Source: an uncultured Acidobacteriota bacterium
Lineage (GTDB): Bacteria; Acidobacteriota; Terriglobia; Bryobacterales; Bryobacteraceae
Direction of reading: 5' to 3'
DNA length: 64,000 bases
NCBI GenBank assembly: GCA_902826605.1
Contig: CADEFM010000011.1
Location: 98,501 to 162,500, forward strand
Positions within the stretch are counted from its first letter, which is position 1, and every line of letters starts with the position of its first letter. The notes under the pieces were generated by a model. That model was not told the DNA's origin. It was given only the letters and a program-made list of their open reading frames with translations, and did not search any database. Shown piece after piece: positions 36,904 through 45,543 of this stretch. The translations under genes were made by a program, and so were the position numbers.

Positions 36904-39453
36904 CTATGGCGTCCCCGTAGACCCGTCCAGGTTGACCAGCACTGCCAGATCTCGCTGGTCAGTCGCTCCGTCCACGCCCGTTGCCGTGCACGTATAGTAG
37001 GTGGTCTCTGTTGGATTCACAACAATGCTCCCCGTACCACCCTGGAACACCGCGCTTCCGATCGTGATTTGCACGGCGTTGAGCGCCGAACATGTGATCG
37101 TTGCCTCATTGGATGTGCGCGGGAAATTCAGCTGCGAAACGAACGTGGTGATCTGCGGTTTTGGAATCACCGTCACCGTCACCGACGTGCTCACCACCTG
37201 TGAGCCGCGGGTCGCGGTCAGTTGGTAAGTGGTCGTGACCGCGGGTGAAACCTGGCCGCTCGACACTAGCGGTACGTTTCCGATCTCGCGGATGAACACG
37301 ATCTCCGCATCCCGGACCTGCCAGGATAGCGTTGTCGTGCCGCCCGGATTGATGGTGGGCGGGCTCGCCGTAAACGAAACGATTACCGGTGGCGCCTGCG
37401 CGCCCACCGTCACCGTTGCCGTAGCGAACGATTCCTGGGTCCCCTTCCTCGCCGTTAATCGATACGTGGTCGTGACCGTCGGACTCACCGGCGCCGAGCC
37501 GGTCGCCGGAACATTGCCGATGGTGGTCACTGTGACCTCATCCGCGCCGTTCACCGTCCAGGCCAGCGTCGAACTCTCTCCAGCATTGATCGCACTCGGC
37601 GTCGCAGTGAAGGAAGCGATCATCGGCGCTCCAGCGCTTACCGTAACCGTGGTGCGGGCAATGTTCTGCAATCCGAACGAATCGCGTACTGTCAGCCGGA
37701 ACCCGTACGTCTGTCCGGCAGCCGCCGTGAATGTCGCCACCGCGCTGGTGGCGTTCGAGATTGTGACGCTCGGGCCCGCATCCTGTGTCCACAAATATGT
37801 AATCGGGTCGCCATCCGGATCGAGCGATGCCGATCCATCCAGCGTCACCGTCTGTGCGGCCGCGAAAGACTGGTTCGGACCCGCGTCCGCCACCGGCGCT
37901 CCGTTGCCTGTTCTGATGGTGCGCGTCAGCAGCTCATAGCGCACACGCGGAATCTGGGCCGGCACCGCGTGGGAGGCCTCCAGATACTGCTTCGGCCGCA
38001 TGAAATTGCCGAACTGCACGCCGAATACAGCCCGTCCGTTGTTTCCTCTGCCCAGGAACGTTTCGTTCACTCCGCCCTCGGCGGTAAGCGCGATCTTGTC
38101 ATTTAACGGGAAGATCAGCCGTGCCGTTCCACCAACCCGGTCTCCGTACAACGCGCTTCGCAGATAGCCCACATTGCCTTCCAAGTAGTTTTGGCCCCAC
38201 AGACCAAAGGTGGTGCTAGCGCCCGCCTGATCCACGGCGCGCAAGTACGTTTCTGTAATTAAGTTGACCGTACCCACGACCCGGCTTACCCGCGCTTCGC
38301 TCATGAAGGCTTTTGTTCCGAATATGCCCACCCGGCCCCGCGAGAACAGATAATCTAAAGTCACGGCGCCCTGCCCTAGGGTCGCGCCGTTTTGCTGTTC
38401 CGGCAAACTGACGTACTTGAAGCTGGTGAAGATGCCAGCTTGTACCCTCCGGCCCAGCCGGTCCACCAATCCTATGTCGAACTGCCCTTCGCGCCGTGTG
38501 TGGTTTAGTAAATCCCGGTTGTGCATATACTCCGCTTCGGTTTGCAGTGCAAAGCGCCCTCCGAAGGGAGCAAAATACCGGCCCTTGCCCGAAAACGTCA
38601 GATCGCCCATGCCGTTCACTCCTGCGTTCACGCCCAACAATTGAAACCGCGGATCTTTCTTGGCGTCGACTTGGTCCGCAACGGCTCTGGCTACTTCGGC
38701 CGCCGTCGGCGGTTTGGGCATGTCGGCAGCGCTCTGTGCTGCTGCCCCAGCAGCGCCTTGGGGACCGGCGTTGGCCTGCGCCGCTCGTAGCGCGTCCTGC
38801 GCCTGGCGCAATGAGTCTTGCCCTTGCTTCAATCCTGCCAGCTCATTTCGCAGCCCCGCGTTCTGGTCGGCCAGATCCTTCAGCATGCGTTCCAGCGTGT
38901 CCAGCTTGTCAAGGCGTTTCATGATTTCGTTACAGCAATCCACCGCGGCACGCGTGCTATTCTGCATGGCGCGAATGGCATCCGCCGCCCCGCCTTCGCT
39001 CACCGTGCGTCCCTGTCCGTCGGTCAGGATCAGAGCCACGCGGCGATTCATCCACCGTGCTTCGTCCGTGCGGCTATAGGTCTGCCCGCCCCGGCCCACC
39101 CGAGGATTGTCAAACGCCCGCGTCACCGTCTCAATCTGATTTGCCCGCACGCCGTACTTCACCAGAAAATCCCGAACCGTATTCGCGCGTGCCAAACCCA
39201 GCTTTTCGTTGAAACCCTTGCCCCCGATCGCGTCGGTGTGCCCTTCCACGCGTACTTTGTACGCAGCATTGCTCTGTAGGAACTCGGCGATTCTCAAAAG
39301 ACTGGGGAATCCGTCCACCAGCACGGACGAATTGAAGTCGAAATTGATTTCTTCCCAGTCGTCTTTGGACGCTCTCGTATCCAGGCCCTGGGCCATCAAA
39401 CTCAATGCCATCAGTGGCATAAACGCCACCAGCGCGATCATTTTTTTTAACAT
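36904..39453 (-). CDS. OmpA-domain protein with coiled coil, barrel-like region, PKD and Ig-like repeats
   Basis: An 849-residue envelope protein. Order: signal peptide (1-21); OmpA/peptidoglycan-binding domain (about 36-147, with VRVEGHTDAIGGKGFNEKLG and WMNRRVALIL); coiled coil (about 170-225, LDKLDTLERMLKDLADQNAG); alanine-rich linker; a region of about 240 residues with alternating aromatic strands like an outer-membrane barrel; a PKD domain (515-605, DGSASLDPDGDPITYLWTQ); two Ig-like repeats (TTTYRLTARKG, TTTYQLTATRG) and a third partial one. An OmpA domain placed before the barrel, plus a PKD/Ig tail, is unusual. GGAGGATC precedes the ATG. Confidence 0.82.
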   Translation of the reverse strand: MLKKMIALVAFMPLMALSLMAQGLDTRASKDDWEEINFDFNSSVLVDGFPSLLRIAEFLQSNAAYKVRVEGHTDAIGGKGFNEKLGLARANTVRDFLVKYGVRANQIETVTRAFDNPRVGRGGQTYSRTDEARWMNRRVALILTDGQGRTVSEGGAADAIRAMQNSTRAAVDCCNEIMKRLDKLDTLERMLKDLADQNAGLRNELAGLKQGQDSLRQAQDALRAAQANAGPQGAAGAAAQSAADMPKPPTAAEVARAVADQVDAKKDPRFQLLGVNAGVNGMGDLTFSGKGRYFAPFGGRFALQTEAEYMHNRDLLNHTRREGQFDIGLVDRLGRRVQAGIFTSFKYVSLPEQQNGATLGQGAVTLDYLFSRGRVGIFGTKAFMSEARVSRVVGTVNLITETYLRAVDQAGASTTFGLWGQNYLEGNVGYLRSALYGDRVGGTARLIFPLNDKIALTAEGGVNETFLGRGNNGRAVFGVQFGNFMRPKQYLEASHAVPAQIPRVRYELLTRTIRTGNGAPVADAGPNQSFAAAQTVTLDGSASLDPDGDPITYLWTQDAGPSVTISNATSAVATFTAAAGQTYGFRLTVRDSFGLQNIARTTVTVSAGAPMIASFTATPSAINAGESSTLAWTVNGADEVTVTTIGNVPATGSAPVSPTVTTTYRLTARKGTQESFATATVTVGAQAPPVIVSFTASPPTINPGGTTTLSWQVRDAEIVFIREIGNVPLVSSGQVSPAVTTTYQLTATRGSQVVSTSVTVTVIPKPQITTFVSQLNFPRTSNEATITCSALNAVQITIGSAVFQGGTGSIVVNPTETTYYTCTATGVDGATDQRDLAVLVNLDGSTGTP

Positions 39454-39711
39454 ATATAGATCCTCCGCCGTACCCGCTTTACGAATCTTGTTGCGCGCCT
39501 ACTCGGGATGCGCGAGTCATGAAGTGGTACCTCTATCATATCCAACTACTAGTACTACTGAACTAAGTTATTATCTCGGCGGAAACCCCCAAATTCGGTA
39601 GAGCGTACTCTCCCTCTCACTTGACCCGGCGAATCCCTGAATACTCCCCAAAGTTTGGTAGTGGGTCAGCTTGTAAAGCCTGTTAAATTCAACGTCAAAT
39701 CGTGTGGGCCG

Positions 39712-39838
39712 ATGCCGCGCCCAAAGGAATTCATTCAGCCAGCGTTGCTGCGAGTTTTGGTTGTGGTAGCATTCGATTGCGTTCCTTCGGATTGTTGCTT
39801 AGCTTGGGTCTGGGCTGTCCATTCTGCATCGCAGCGTA
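39712..39838 (+). pseudogene. Possible TetR-family N-terminal relic
   Basis: Starting at ATG 39712 the sequence reads MPRPKEFIQPALLRV, close to the TetR opening (GRPxEFDxxxALxxAL). After a one-base frame change it reads FWLW-stop-HSIAFLRIVA and GSGLSILHR, recalling the TetR pattern LFWxxGYExTSIxDLxxALGIxxxSLY. Two in-frame stops and one shift make it non-functional. The call rests on by-eye similarity. Confidence 0.3.
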
Positions 39839-40003
39839 GTCAAACGGGACGGACTAAATCATATAGATCCGTTTCCGCATTACATCGAGACCATTGCGCC
39901 ATAAAACAGCCCTCTGGAATGGCCGATAGGGAGCACACAGGTAGCCAATCTTAACTCGATGTTTTATTAGGGGGGACAAACAGCACTGACGGCAAACCGT
40001 CGC

Positions 40004-40025
40004 CAGTGACCGCTAATGGTCACTG
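40004..40025. repeat. Perfect 8-bp inverted repeat (hairpin)
   Basis: CAGTGACC and GGTCACTG flank a six-base loop in the gene-free region about 320 bases before the LPMO-like gene. No T-tract follows, so an intrinsic terminator is unlikely; it could be a protein site or a relic of a mobile element end. Confidence 0.5.
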
Positions 40026-40348
40026 TCACGATAACTCGCACTATTGAAGCTAACAGACGAAAATATGACCTGCGTAACCCCATCCCCGGTCCACAGAAGG
40101 CCGGGGGTACAGGTGCGCCCGTGGCATCGTCCGCATCCTCTCAAGCACGTGCCATATGCTTAGGAATCTATGACGGTTTGTATTGCGGCCAAGTGCCTCC
40201 ATGATCGCGGCGCTTGTTTCATTCTTGCGCCGGCGCTCGGCTAGAGGACGAATATGCGGGTACGGAAGCAAGCTCTTTTCCCGCTGACATCTTGGCGCGA
40301 ATGCACTCACAGGTTGTGCTAACGTAATAAAGTTCGAAGGGAGGGACC

Positions 40349-40960
40349 ATGAAAATTCTGCAAACCATGCTACTGGGTTCCGCCGCACTAGCGGTGCTCA
40401 CACCGCCCGTCAACGCCCACTTTAGATTGCTGGAACCCGCCTCATGGATTGAGGAGGATCGCTTAGGCGATCCGCAGAAAGCGGCGCCATGCGGAGGCGT
40501 GGCCGCGAATCCCGGCAAGCCCACCACCACTGTTACTCGCGTGCAGGGCGGCGATAAGCTGCACATCAAGATTCAGGAAACCGTCTATCATCCGGGGTTC
40601 TATCGAATAGCTCTCGCCATCAACTCGCGCGCGGAACTGCCGCCCGACCCTCAACCGAAAATTGAGAATCTACCCGCTGGACCTCGCTCCGTGTCAGGGA
40701 TGATTCAATATCCGCCCCTGCCGCCGGTAATCGCGGATGGCCTCTTCCAGCACATCACGCGGTTCGAAAAAGAGGTCGAGACCGACATCGAACTCCCCAA
40801 CGTCGATTGCGCGAAATGCACCCTGCAAGTCATCCAATTCATGGCTGCTCACGGCCTTAATAAGGAAGGCGATTATTCCTATCACCATTGCGCGGACCTG
40901 AACATCCGCGCGAATCCTTATAAGCCGATCGATACGAGATTCCCAGCGGAGAAGAAATAA
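40349..40960 (+). CDS. SCE4755-type polysaccharide monooxygenase-like secreted protein
   Basis: A 203-residue secreted protein with GGGAGGG before the ATG. The signal peptide (residues 1-23, ending VNA) would be cut to expose His24 as the mature N-terminus (HFRLLEPASW), the hallmark of copper monooxygenases with a histidine brace. A second likely ligand is His81 in IQETVYHPGFYRIALA. Four cysteines and a C-terminal YHHCADLNI are further conserved-looking sites. It resembles the SCE4755 family, related to but distinct from chitin/cellulose-active LPMOs; copper binding and substrate are inferred. Confidence 0.78.
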   Translation: MKILQTMLLGSAALAVLTPPVNAHFRLLEPASWIEEDRLGDPQKAAPCGGVAANPGKPTTTVTRVQGGDKLHIKIQETVYHPGFYRIALAINSRAELPPDPQPKIENLPAGPRSVSGMIQYPPLPPVIADGLFQHITRFEKEVETDIELPNVDCAKCTLQVIQFMAAHGLNKEGDYSYHHCADLNIRANPYKPIDTRFPAEKK

Positions 40961-41079
40961 GTTAGCAACTCCCGCTGAAATCATTTTTCGAGGGATCCCG
41001 CTCGCTGGGGTTCACGTGTGCATAGCTGCCTGTGAGCTAATGTTCAAATGTACGACGGTGGTCCGACTCTTAGCCCCCG

Positions 41080-41791
41080 ATGCTTATTGCAAGAAAATCT
41101 GTAATCGATACGCTGCGCCGGGTTCCGCTCTTCAATGAACTTTCGGAGACTGAGCTTGACTCGATTGCCGCCAACGTCTTTGTTAGCAGATTCGACGCAG
41201 GTCAGGTAGTATTCTGCGAAGGAGATCGAGGGGGTGATCTTCTTATTGTCAAAGAGGGCAGTGTGCGAATTGTGAAGATGGCCAAGAACGGACGAGCAAC
41301 TGCTCATTTCCATTGAACGGCCGGGTAGTTCTCTGGGCGAGGTATCCGTTTTCGACGGCGGACCTTATTCCACAACGGCAATCACTGATTCAGCCGTGAT
41401 AATGCTTCGCCTGAAGGGCGAACATTTCCGAAATTTCTGCTTATCTCACGCGAGTGTCGCGCTCAAAGTAATCCGTGTTCTCGGGCACAGGCTGAGACAC
41501 TTGCGAAATCTAGTAGACGATCTGTCGTTCTCCACAGTCCGGGACCGACTGATTGTTCATCTCTTAAGGCTAGCGGATGAACGTGGAATTTGTGGTGCTG
41601 GTGGAGTGGAAATTGACCTTGATGAGAACAATGAAGAGCTCGCCGCCCGACTCGGAACGGTGCGGGAACTAGTTTCACGAAATCTTGGGAGGCTCCATGG
41701 CGAAGGTCTCGTACGCATGCGCCGTCGTGCCGCGACGATTCCGGATGTGAAAGCGCTTCACTCACAAATAGGATTTGAGGTTTTGCGCTAA
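41080..41791 (+). pseudogene. Crp/Fnr family transcriptional regulator, frameshifted
   Basis: The cyclic-nucleotide-binding-type domain starts MLIARKSVIDTLRRVPLFNE and runs in frame to NG at 41292. Continuation EQLLISIERPGSSLGEVSVF lies in the +1 frame, so a single extra base (or loss of two) at about 41293 breaks the gene; in the original frame it ends after 78 residues at 41316. The second part includes the dimer helix and the HTH (ENNEELAARLGTVRELVSRN), ending at 41791. Repaired, it would be about 236 residues, normal for the family. The frameshift could be real or a sequencing error. A ferredoxin gene follows. Confidence 0.8.
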
Positions 41792-41890
41792 AGCGTGACA
41801 GAAGTCATGGTTCTACACAATCCCCGCTAGTAAGCTGGGCTTGCAGTCTCCCGCCATCTGGGTGTTTCTGCAATAGATCCAGGAGCTTTT

Positions 41891-42181
41891 ATGCCTTACG
41901 TTATCGCCGAACCTTGCATAGGAATCAAAGACACCGCCTGCGTGGATGCGTGCCCAGTTGACGTAATTCACCCGCACGCGGACGAAGCAGGCTTTGCGTC
42001 AGCCCATCAGTTGTATATTTACCCCAACGACTGCATTGATTGCGGCGCCTGTGTTCCTGTCTGTCCAGTGTCCGCGATATTCCTAAGTGAGGATCTTCCA
42101 AAGCAGTGGGAGCACTTCGCGAATATTAACGCGGATTGGTACACGCAGCAGCCAACACCGAGCGAAACGCCCATTGGTTAA
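41891..42181 (+). CDS. 7Fe-type ferredoxin (3Fe-4S/4Fe-4S)
   Basis: A 96-residue electron carrier opening MPYVIAEPCIGIKDTACVDA. Cysteine spacing in EPCIGIKDTACVDACPVD and NDCIDCGACVPVCPVSAI matches FdxA-type seven-iron ferredoxins, in which the first cluster is 3Fe-4S. AGGAG lies seven bases before the ATG. It stands about 100 bases downstream of the Crp/Fnr gene in the same direction, a plausible redox-regulated pairing. Confidence 0.9.
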   Translation: MPYVIAEPCIGIKDTACVDACPVDVIHPHADEAGFASAHQLYIYPNDCIDCGACVPVCPVSAIFLSEDLPKQWEHFANINADWYTQQPTPSETPIG

Positions 42182-42185
42182 TCGC

Positions 42186-43343
42186 TCAATAAGACCTCGG
42201 ATTCCCGGCGCGTATTGATTCGCCGCTTGCCGCCAAAACCCCCAGCAACCCGAAGAAAAATGCCGCGAGCGCGGGCCGTTGCTGCATGGGGTAATCCACC
42301 AATCCGTGCAGCAACACCGCCAGCAACCCCACTCCCCACAGTGACCGTATCGCCGGCCGAATGGCCCAGGCCGCCAGTGCCAGCATGATCAACAGTAATG
42401 GAATACCACCCTCCGAGCCCCATTGCAGCCAGTCGTTGTGAGCCTGGTTGACGAAGCTTCCATCGTCATAGCGTGCGTAGCCGGGGTAAGCGGTGGACCA
42501 CGTTCCAAGGCCGAACCCGGTCCACGGCCTGTCGCGCATCATCTCCAGCGAAGAGATCGCCAGGTCGCGTCGCAGCGCAAAGGAATTCCGTTCCTGCAGG
42601 CGGTTCCACAAAACTTCCCATCCGATGATCGCCGTCAGTAGCGCCATTGCGGCAACGCTAGTGGCGATCGCTCGGACAAACAGTCGCCCTTTCAACCGTC
42701 CCTGCCACAAGGCAACAGCTGGTATCAACAGAATTTCCGCGAAGCACAAAATCGCCCCCGCCCGCGATCCCGCCGCAACCACTGATCCAAACAGTAACGC
42801 CGCAATCAATGTGTACAAGGCCCACCACCGGCGGTCTCGAATGGCGCCCACCACTGCCAACGGAAGCACCGCTTCCACGAATGCCGCGTATTGATTCTTG
42901 TAAACGAACGGTCCCAGCGTCGCGGCTCCGCTCCCCGTTTGGAACCACCAGAACACACGCCCTTCTTGCGATGTCAGCATGGTAAAGATGCTCACCATAC
43001 TCAGCGCCACTGCGAAGAGGAGTGAGGCCCGCAAGAATCTCTCTCGCGCGACATCTAGCGCCAACGCAAATGCCGCGACACACACGGTCCAATCCAGCGC
43101 CGCTTCCAGCGTGCGTTGCCGGTCGACGCTCCATCCCATCCAGGCTTGCAGCATCGCCCAGCCCGCCACGGACCCGATCAATACCGCAGGCAAAACCGGA
43201 GTCACGGCGATCCCATCACGCAACCGCCGAACGACGCGCACCGCCGCCAACGCCAATATAGAAATTTGAAACGCGCTCAGCGCCCAGCGTTGCGGGACCC
43301 ACAACGTGAGAATGCCGGCGAAGAGGATCGCTGCCAGCAGCAT
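42186..43343 (-). CDS. O-antigen ligase/polymerase-like membrane protein (Wzy/WaaL type), second copy
   Basis: A membrane protein with about eleven hydrophobic segments and the ligase/polymerase signature FGLGTWSTAYPGYARYDDGS, then QAHNDWLQWGSEGGIPLLL, the large periplasmic loop typical of the Wzy_C/O-antigen ligase fold. The longest frame begins at 43421, inside the preceding gene; ATG 43343 leaves a 12-base spacer and gives 385 residues, which I prefer. It is the last gene of the exopolysaccharide operon and, with the polymerase at 46738, the second such protein here. Confidence 0.82.
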   Translation of the reverse strand: MLLAAILFAGILTLWVPQRWALSAFQISILALAAVRVVRRLRDGIAVTPVLPAVLIGSVAGWAMLQAWMGWSVDRQRTLEAALDWTVCVAAFALALDVARERFLRASLLFAVALSMVSIFTMLTSQEGRVFWWFQTGSGAATLGPFVYKNQYAAFVEAVLPLAVVGAIRDRRWWALYTLIAALLFGSVVAAGSRAGAILCFAEILLIPAVALWQGRLKGRLFVRAIATSVAAMALLTAIIGWEVLWNRLQERNSFALRRDLAISSLEMMRDRPWTGFGLGTWSTAYPGYARYDDGSFVNQAHNDWLQWGSEGGIPLLLIMLALAAWAIRPAIRSLWGVGLLAVLLHGLVDYPMQQRPALAAFFFGLLGVLAASGESIRAGNPRSY

Positions 43344-43354
43344 GGTCTGGCCTG

Positions 43355-44794
43355 TCAATACGCCCCGCGTGCCAGGATCACTGCCGCGAACGTGCGCGCG
43401 ACTATATAAAGGTCCAGCCAAGGGGACCAGTTACGGATGTAGAAAGTATCCAGTGCTTCCTGCATCGCCAGGTCGCCATCACTGCGCGCGGAAACCTGCC
43501 ACAAGCCGGTTAGCCCCGGAAGCACGCGCGTTCGTAGCGCCCTGAATTCCCGCGAGAAACGGTCCAGGTGATAGTCGGGCAATGGCCGCGGCCCCACCAG
43601 ACTCATCTCTCCCGTAAGCACGCTCCATAACTGCGGCAATTCGTCGAGGCTAGTCCTGCGCAGCAGCGTGCCGATCAATGGAAGCACCCGCGGATCGCGC
43701 TCTAGTTTGAAATGTCCCAGCCAGTGCGCTCGATCATCCGGGTGTCCGTCAAACCATCTCTCCAGAATGCGGTCGCCATCCATGTGCATGGTCCGCAGCT
43801 TCCACACCGCGAAGTGGCGTCCGTCCAAACCTTCGCGCATTTGCCGGTAGAACACCGGGCCTTGGCTGGAAATCTTGATCCAGATCGCGGCCAAAGCCAT
43901 CACCGGCAAGCTTGCGACAAATAGTGGAAATGCGATCATCCGATCCATCAACCGCTTCAGCGCATGATTGCGCCGCAGCATTAGATTCTTCTTGATTTCA
44001 AAGCCGAGGCAGCCTCCCAAGTCACGCGCCGTCACCCACAACCCGGCAATGCCTTCCAGATCCGGAATCACGATCACTCTCGGAAAATTCAGATCCTGCA
44101 GCAGTGCGCCCCCGGCATGCTTCCCCACATCGGCCAACGCGATGATCGCCACTTCCACCCGATGCTCGAAGTCGCACGCCAGCGCGAGGGGTCCCAGCAC
44201 CGGCACCTCTTCCGGAGCGGCGTGCCACGAGTCCGGTTGGTTATCCAGAAACGCAATCGGTCTCAACCCCAATTGAGGTTCAGCCCGCAGCGTCCGCGCG
44301 ATCGCGCGTCCGGTGGCGCCCGCGCCCAAGATCACGACCGGGACGCCCCATCGCCCCCGTCGAACCAAAAAGGCGCGCACCGCCGTTTCAGCCAGAGGAG
44401 GCAGCACCAGCGCGAACAGCAGAGTCGCTAGCAACACCCCGCGGGAAAACACTCCGCGCGCCACGATGTTGTCCCACGCGACTAATCCTCCGAAAACCGT
44501 AAGCGTAGCCAGAGTGCGCCGCCGCAATCTCTCCACTGGGCCGAGCATGTAGCCCGGATACAGGCCGATCTGATAGTTGATCAGCGGCAGCAACAGAATG
44601 CCCGCGGCGACCCCGAGGAACTGATCCGGGCCGATCCCCGCGATAAACCATGGGGCCAGTGCCCAGCGCACCGCCAGCCCCAAACCGAACGCCACTTCGA
44701 TGGCGGCAACATCAGCGGCGGGAATAGCCCAGGCAGTCCAGCGCGAGGCAGGAGTAGCCGGAATTGCGAGCGCCTGCTGGGCAGCGGTGCTCAT
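43355..44794 (-). CDS. WbaP-type undecaprenyl-phosphate sugar phosphotransferase
   Basis: This enzyme starts a repeat unit by moving a hexose-1-phosphate onto undecaprenyl phosphate. The 479-residue protein (ATG 44794 forms an ATGA overlap with the preceding gene) has four to five N-terminal membrane segments, a Rossmann-like CoA-binding-type middle domain (VVILGAGATGRAIARTL) and the C-terminal transferase domain: KRLMDRMIAFPLFVASLPVM, KLRTMHMDGDRILE, RRTSLDELPQLWSVLTGEMS, VGPRPLP and PGLTGLWQVSARS. This is the full WbaP/Gne-type architecture. Confidence 0.93.
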   Translation of the reverse strand: MSTAAQQALAIPATPASRWTAWAIPAADVAAIEVAFGLGLAVRWALAPWFIAGIGPDQFLGVAAGILLLPLINYQIGLYPGYMLGPVERLRRRTLATLTVFGGLVAWDNIVARGVFSRGVLLATLLFALVLPPLAETAVRAFLVRRGRWGVPVVILGAGATGRAIARTLRAEPQLGLRPIAFLDNQPDSWHAAPEEVPVLGPLALACDFEHRVEVAIIALADVGKHAGGALLQDLNFPRVIVIPDLEGIAGLWVTARDLGGCLGFEIKKNLMLRRNHALKRLMDRMIAFPLFVASLPVMALAAIWIKISSQGPVFYRQMREGLDGRHFAVWKLRTMHMDGDRILERWFDGHPDDRAHWLGHFKLERDPRVLPLIGTLLRRTSLDELPQLWSVLTGEMSLVGPRPLPDYHLDRFSREFRALRTRVLPGLTGLWQVSARSDGDLAMQEALDTFYIRNWSPWLDLYIVARTFAAVILARGAY

Positions 44795-45543
44795 GGGGTC
44801 CGTGACCGAATGAGTTGCGCTACGGCCAGGCAAACAAACCGTGGGTTCTGCGTTAGATATCGGCGCCACAACCGGCGCGGTTCAGTGGCCATACGAAATA
44901 GCCACTCGAGTCCACTGTGCTGCATCCATCGCGGCGCCTGCGGTTTCGCGCCCGCCAGAAAATCGAACGCCGCGCCAACGCCCAGCATTACCGCATTCAC
45001 TCTGCCGCGATGTTCATACATCCACCGGTCCTGCTTGGGGCTGCCCAAACCCACGAAAAGAATGCGGACGCCGGAGGCATTGATGTCCCGCATCACGCGA
45101 TCATCCTCCTCGGCGGTGACCGCGCGAAAGGGCGGAGCCTCCGCGAAAGCGATATCCAAGTTTGAGAACCGCCGCCGCATCGCCGCCGTCAACCGCGCCA
45201 GCACAACATTGCCGCCGCCCACAAAGCCCACGCGAACCCCACTCGTTTCGGCGGCCGCAAGTACGTGGAGAGTGAGCTCCGGTCCATATACTCGCGTCGC
45301 GCCCGCCGTTCCCAGCGCGCGCAGCAGCCACACCAGAGGCATGCCGTCGGAAGTCACCAGCGCGGCTTCCCGCATCACCGTCTGATACTCCGTCGAAATC
45401 CGCGCTTCCATGATGTTGTTGACCGCCGCGCAACACACATAGCAGGAGCGTCCCGCGCGCGCCCAATCGAGAATCAGCTTCGTGGCGTCGTCATAGTTGG
45501 TCGCGTCCACACGCACGCCCAGAATGTCACGATGCTCCCACAT
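44791..45543 (-). CDS. WecG/TagA/CpsF family glycosyltransferase
   Basis: A GT26 enzyme that adds a sugar (ManNAcA or ManNAc in known cases) to a lipid-linked acceptor. The 250-residue product from ATG 45543 has ILGVRVDATNYDDATKLILD, VTSDGMPLVWLLRALG, RVGFVGGG, FVGLGSPKQDRWMYEHRG and LGVGAAFDFLAGAKPQAPRW, the family signature. The longer frame to 45852 lies in the GT4 gene. Start and preceding stop overlap as TGATG. Confidence 0.93.
   Translation of the reverse strand: MWEHRDILGVRVDATNYDDATKLILDWARAGRSCYVCCAAVNNIMEARISTEYQTVMREAALVTSDGMPLVWLLRALGTAGATRVYGPELTLHVLAAAETSGVRVGFVGGGNVVLARLTAAMRRRFSNLDIAFAEAPPFRAVTAEEDDRVMRDINASGVRILFVGLGSPKQDRWMYEHRGRVNAVMLGVGAAFDFLAGAKPQAPRWMQHSGLEWLFRMATEPRRLWRRYLTQNPRFVCLAVAQLIRSRTP

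Larger units (their letters stand above)
39454..40348. other. Long gene-poor region with a decayed fragment
   Basis: About 900 bases without an intact gene. Near 39585-39662 the core CCCCAAA occurs twice, each followed after 3 bases by GGTAG (CCCCAAATTCGGTAG and CCCCAAAGTTTGGTAG), possibly a regulator site ahead of the OmpA-like gene. A TetR-like relic lies at 39712-39838 and a hairpin at 40004-40025. The small forward frame at 39655-39954 is not a credible gene as it stands. Confidence 0.5.

Noticed and set aside
39655..39954. 99-codon forward frame
   Set aside because: Only its first residues after an internal ATG recall a TetR regulator, and that similarity changes frame; the frame itself is not a gene.
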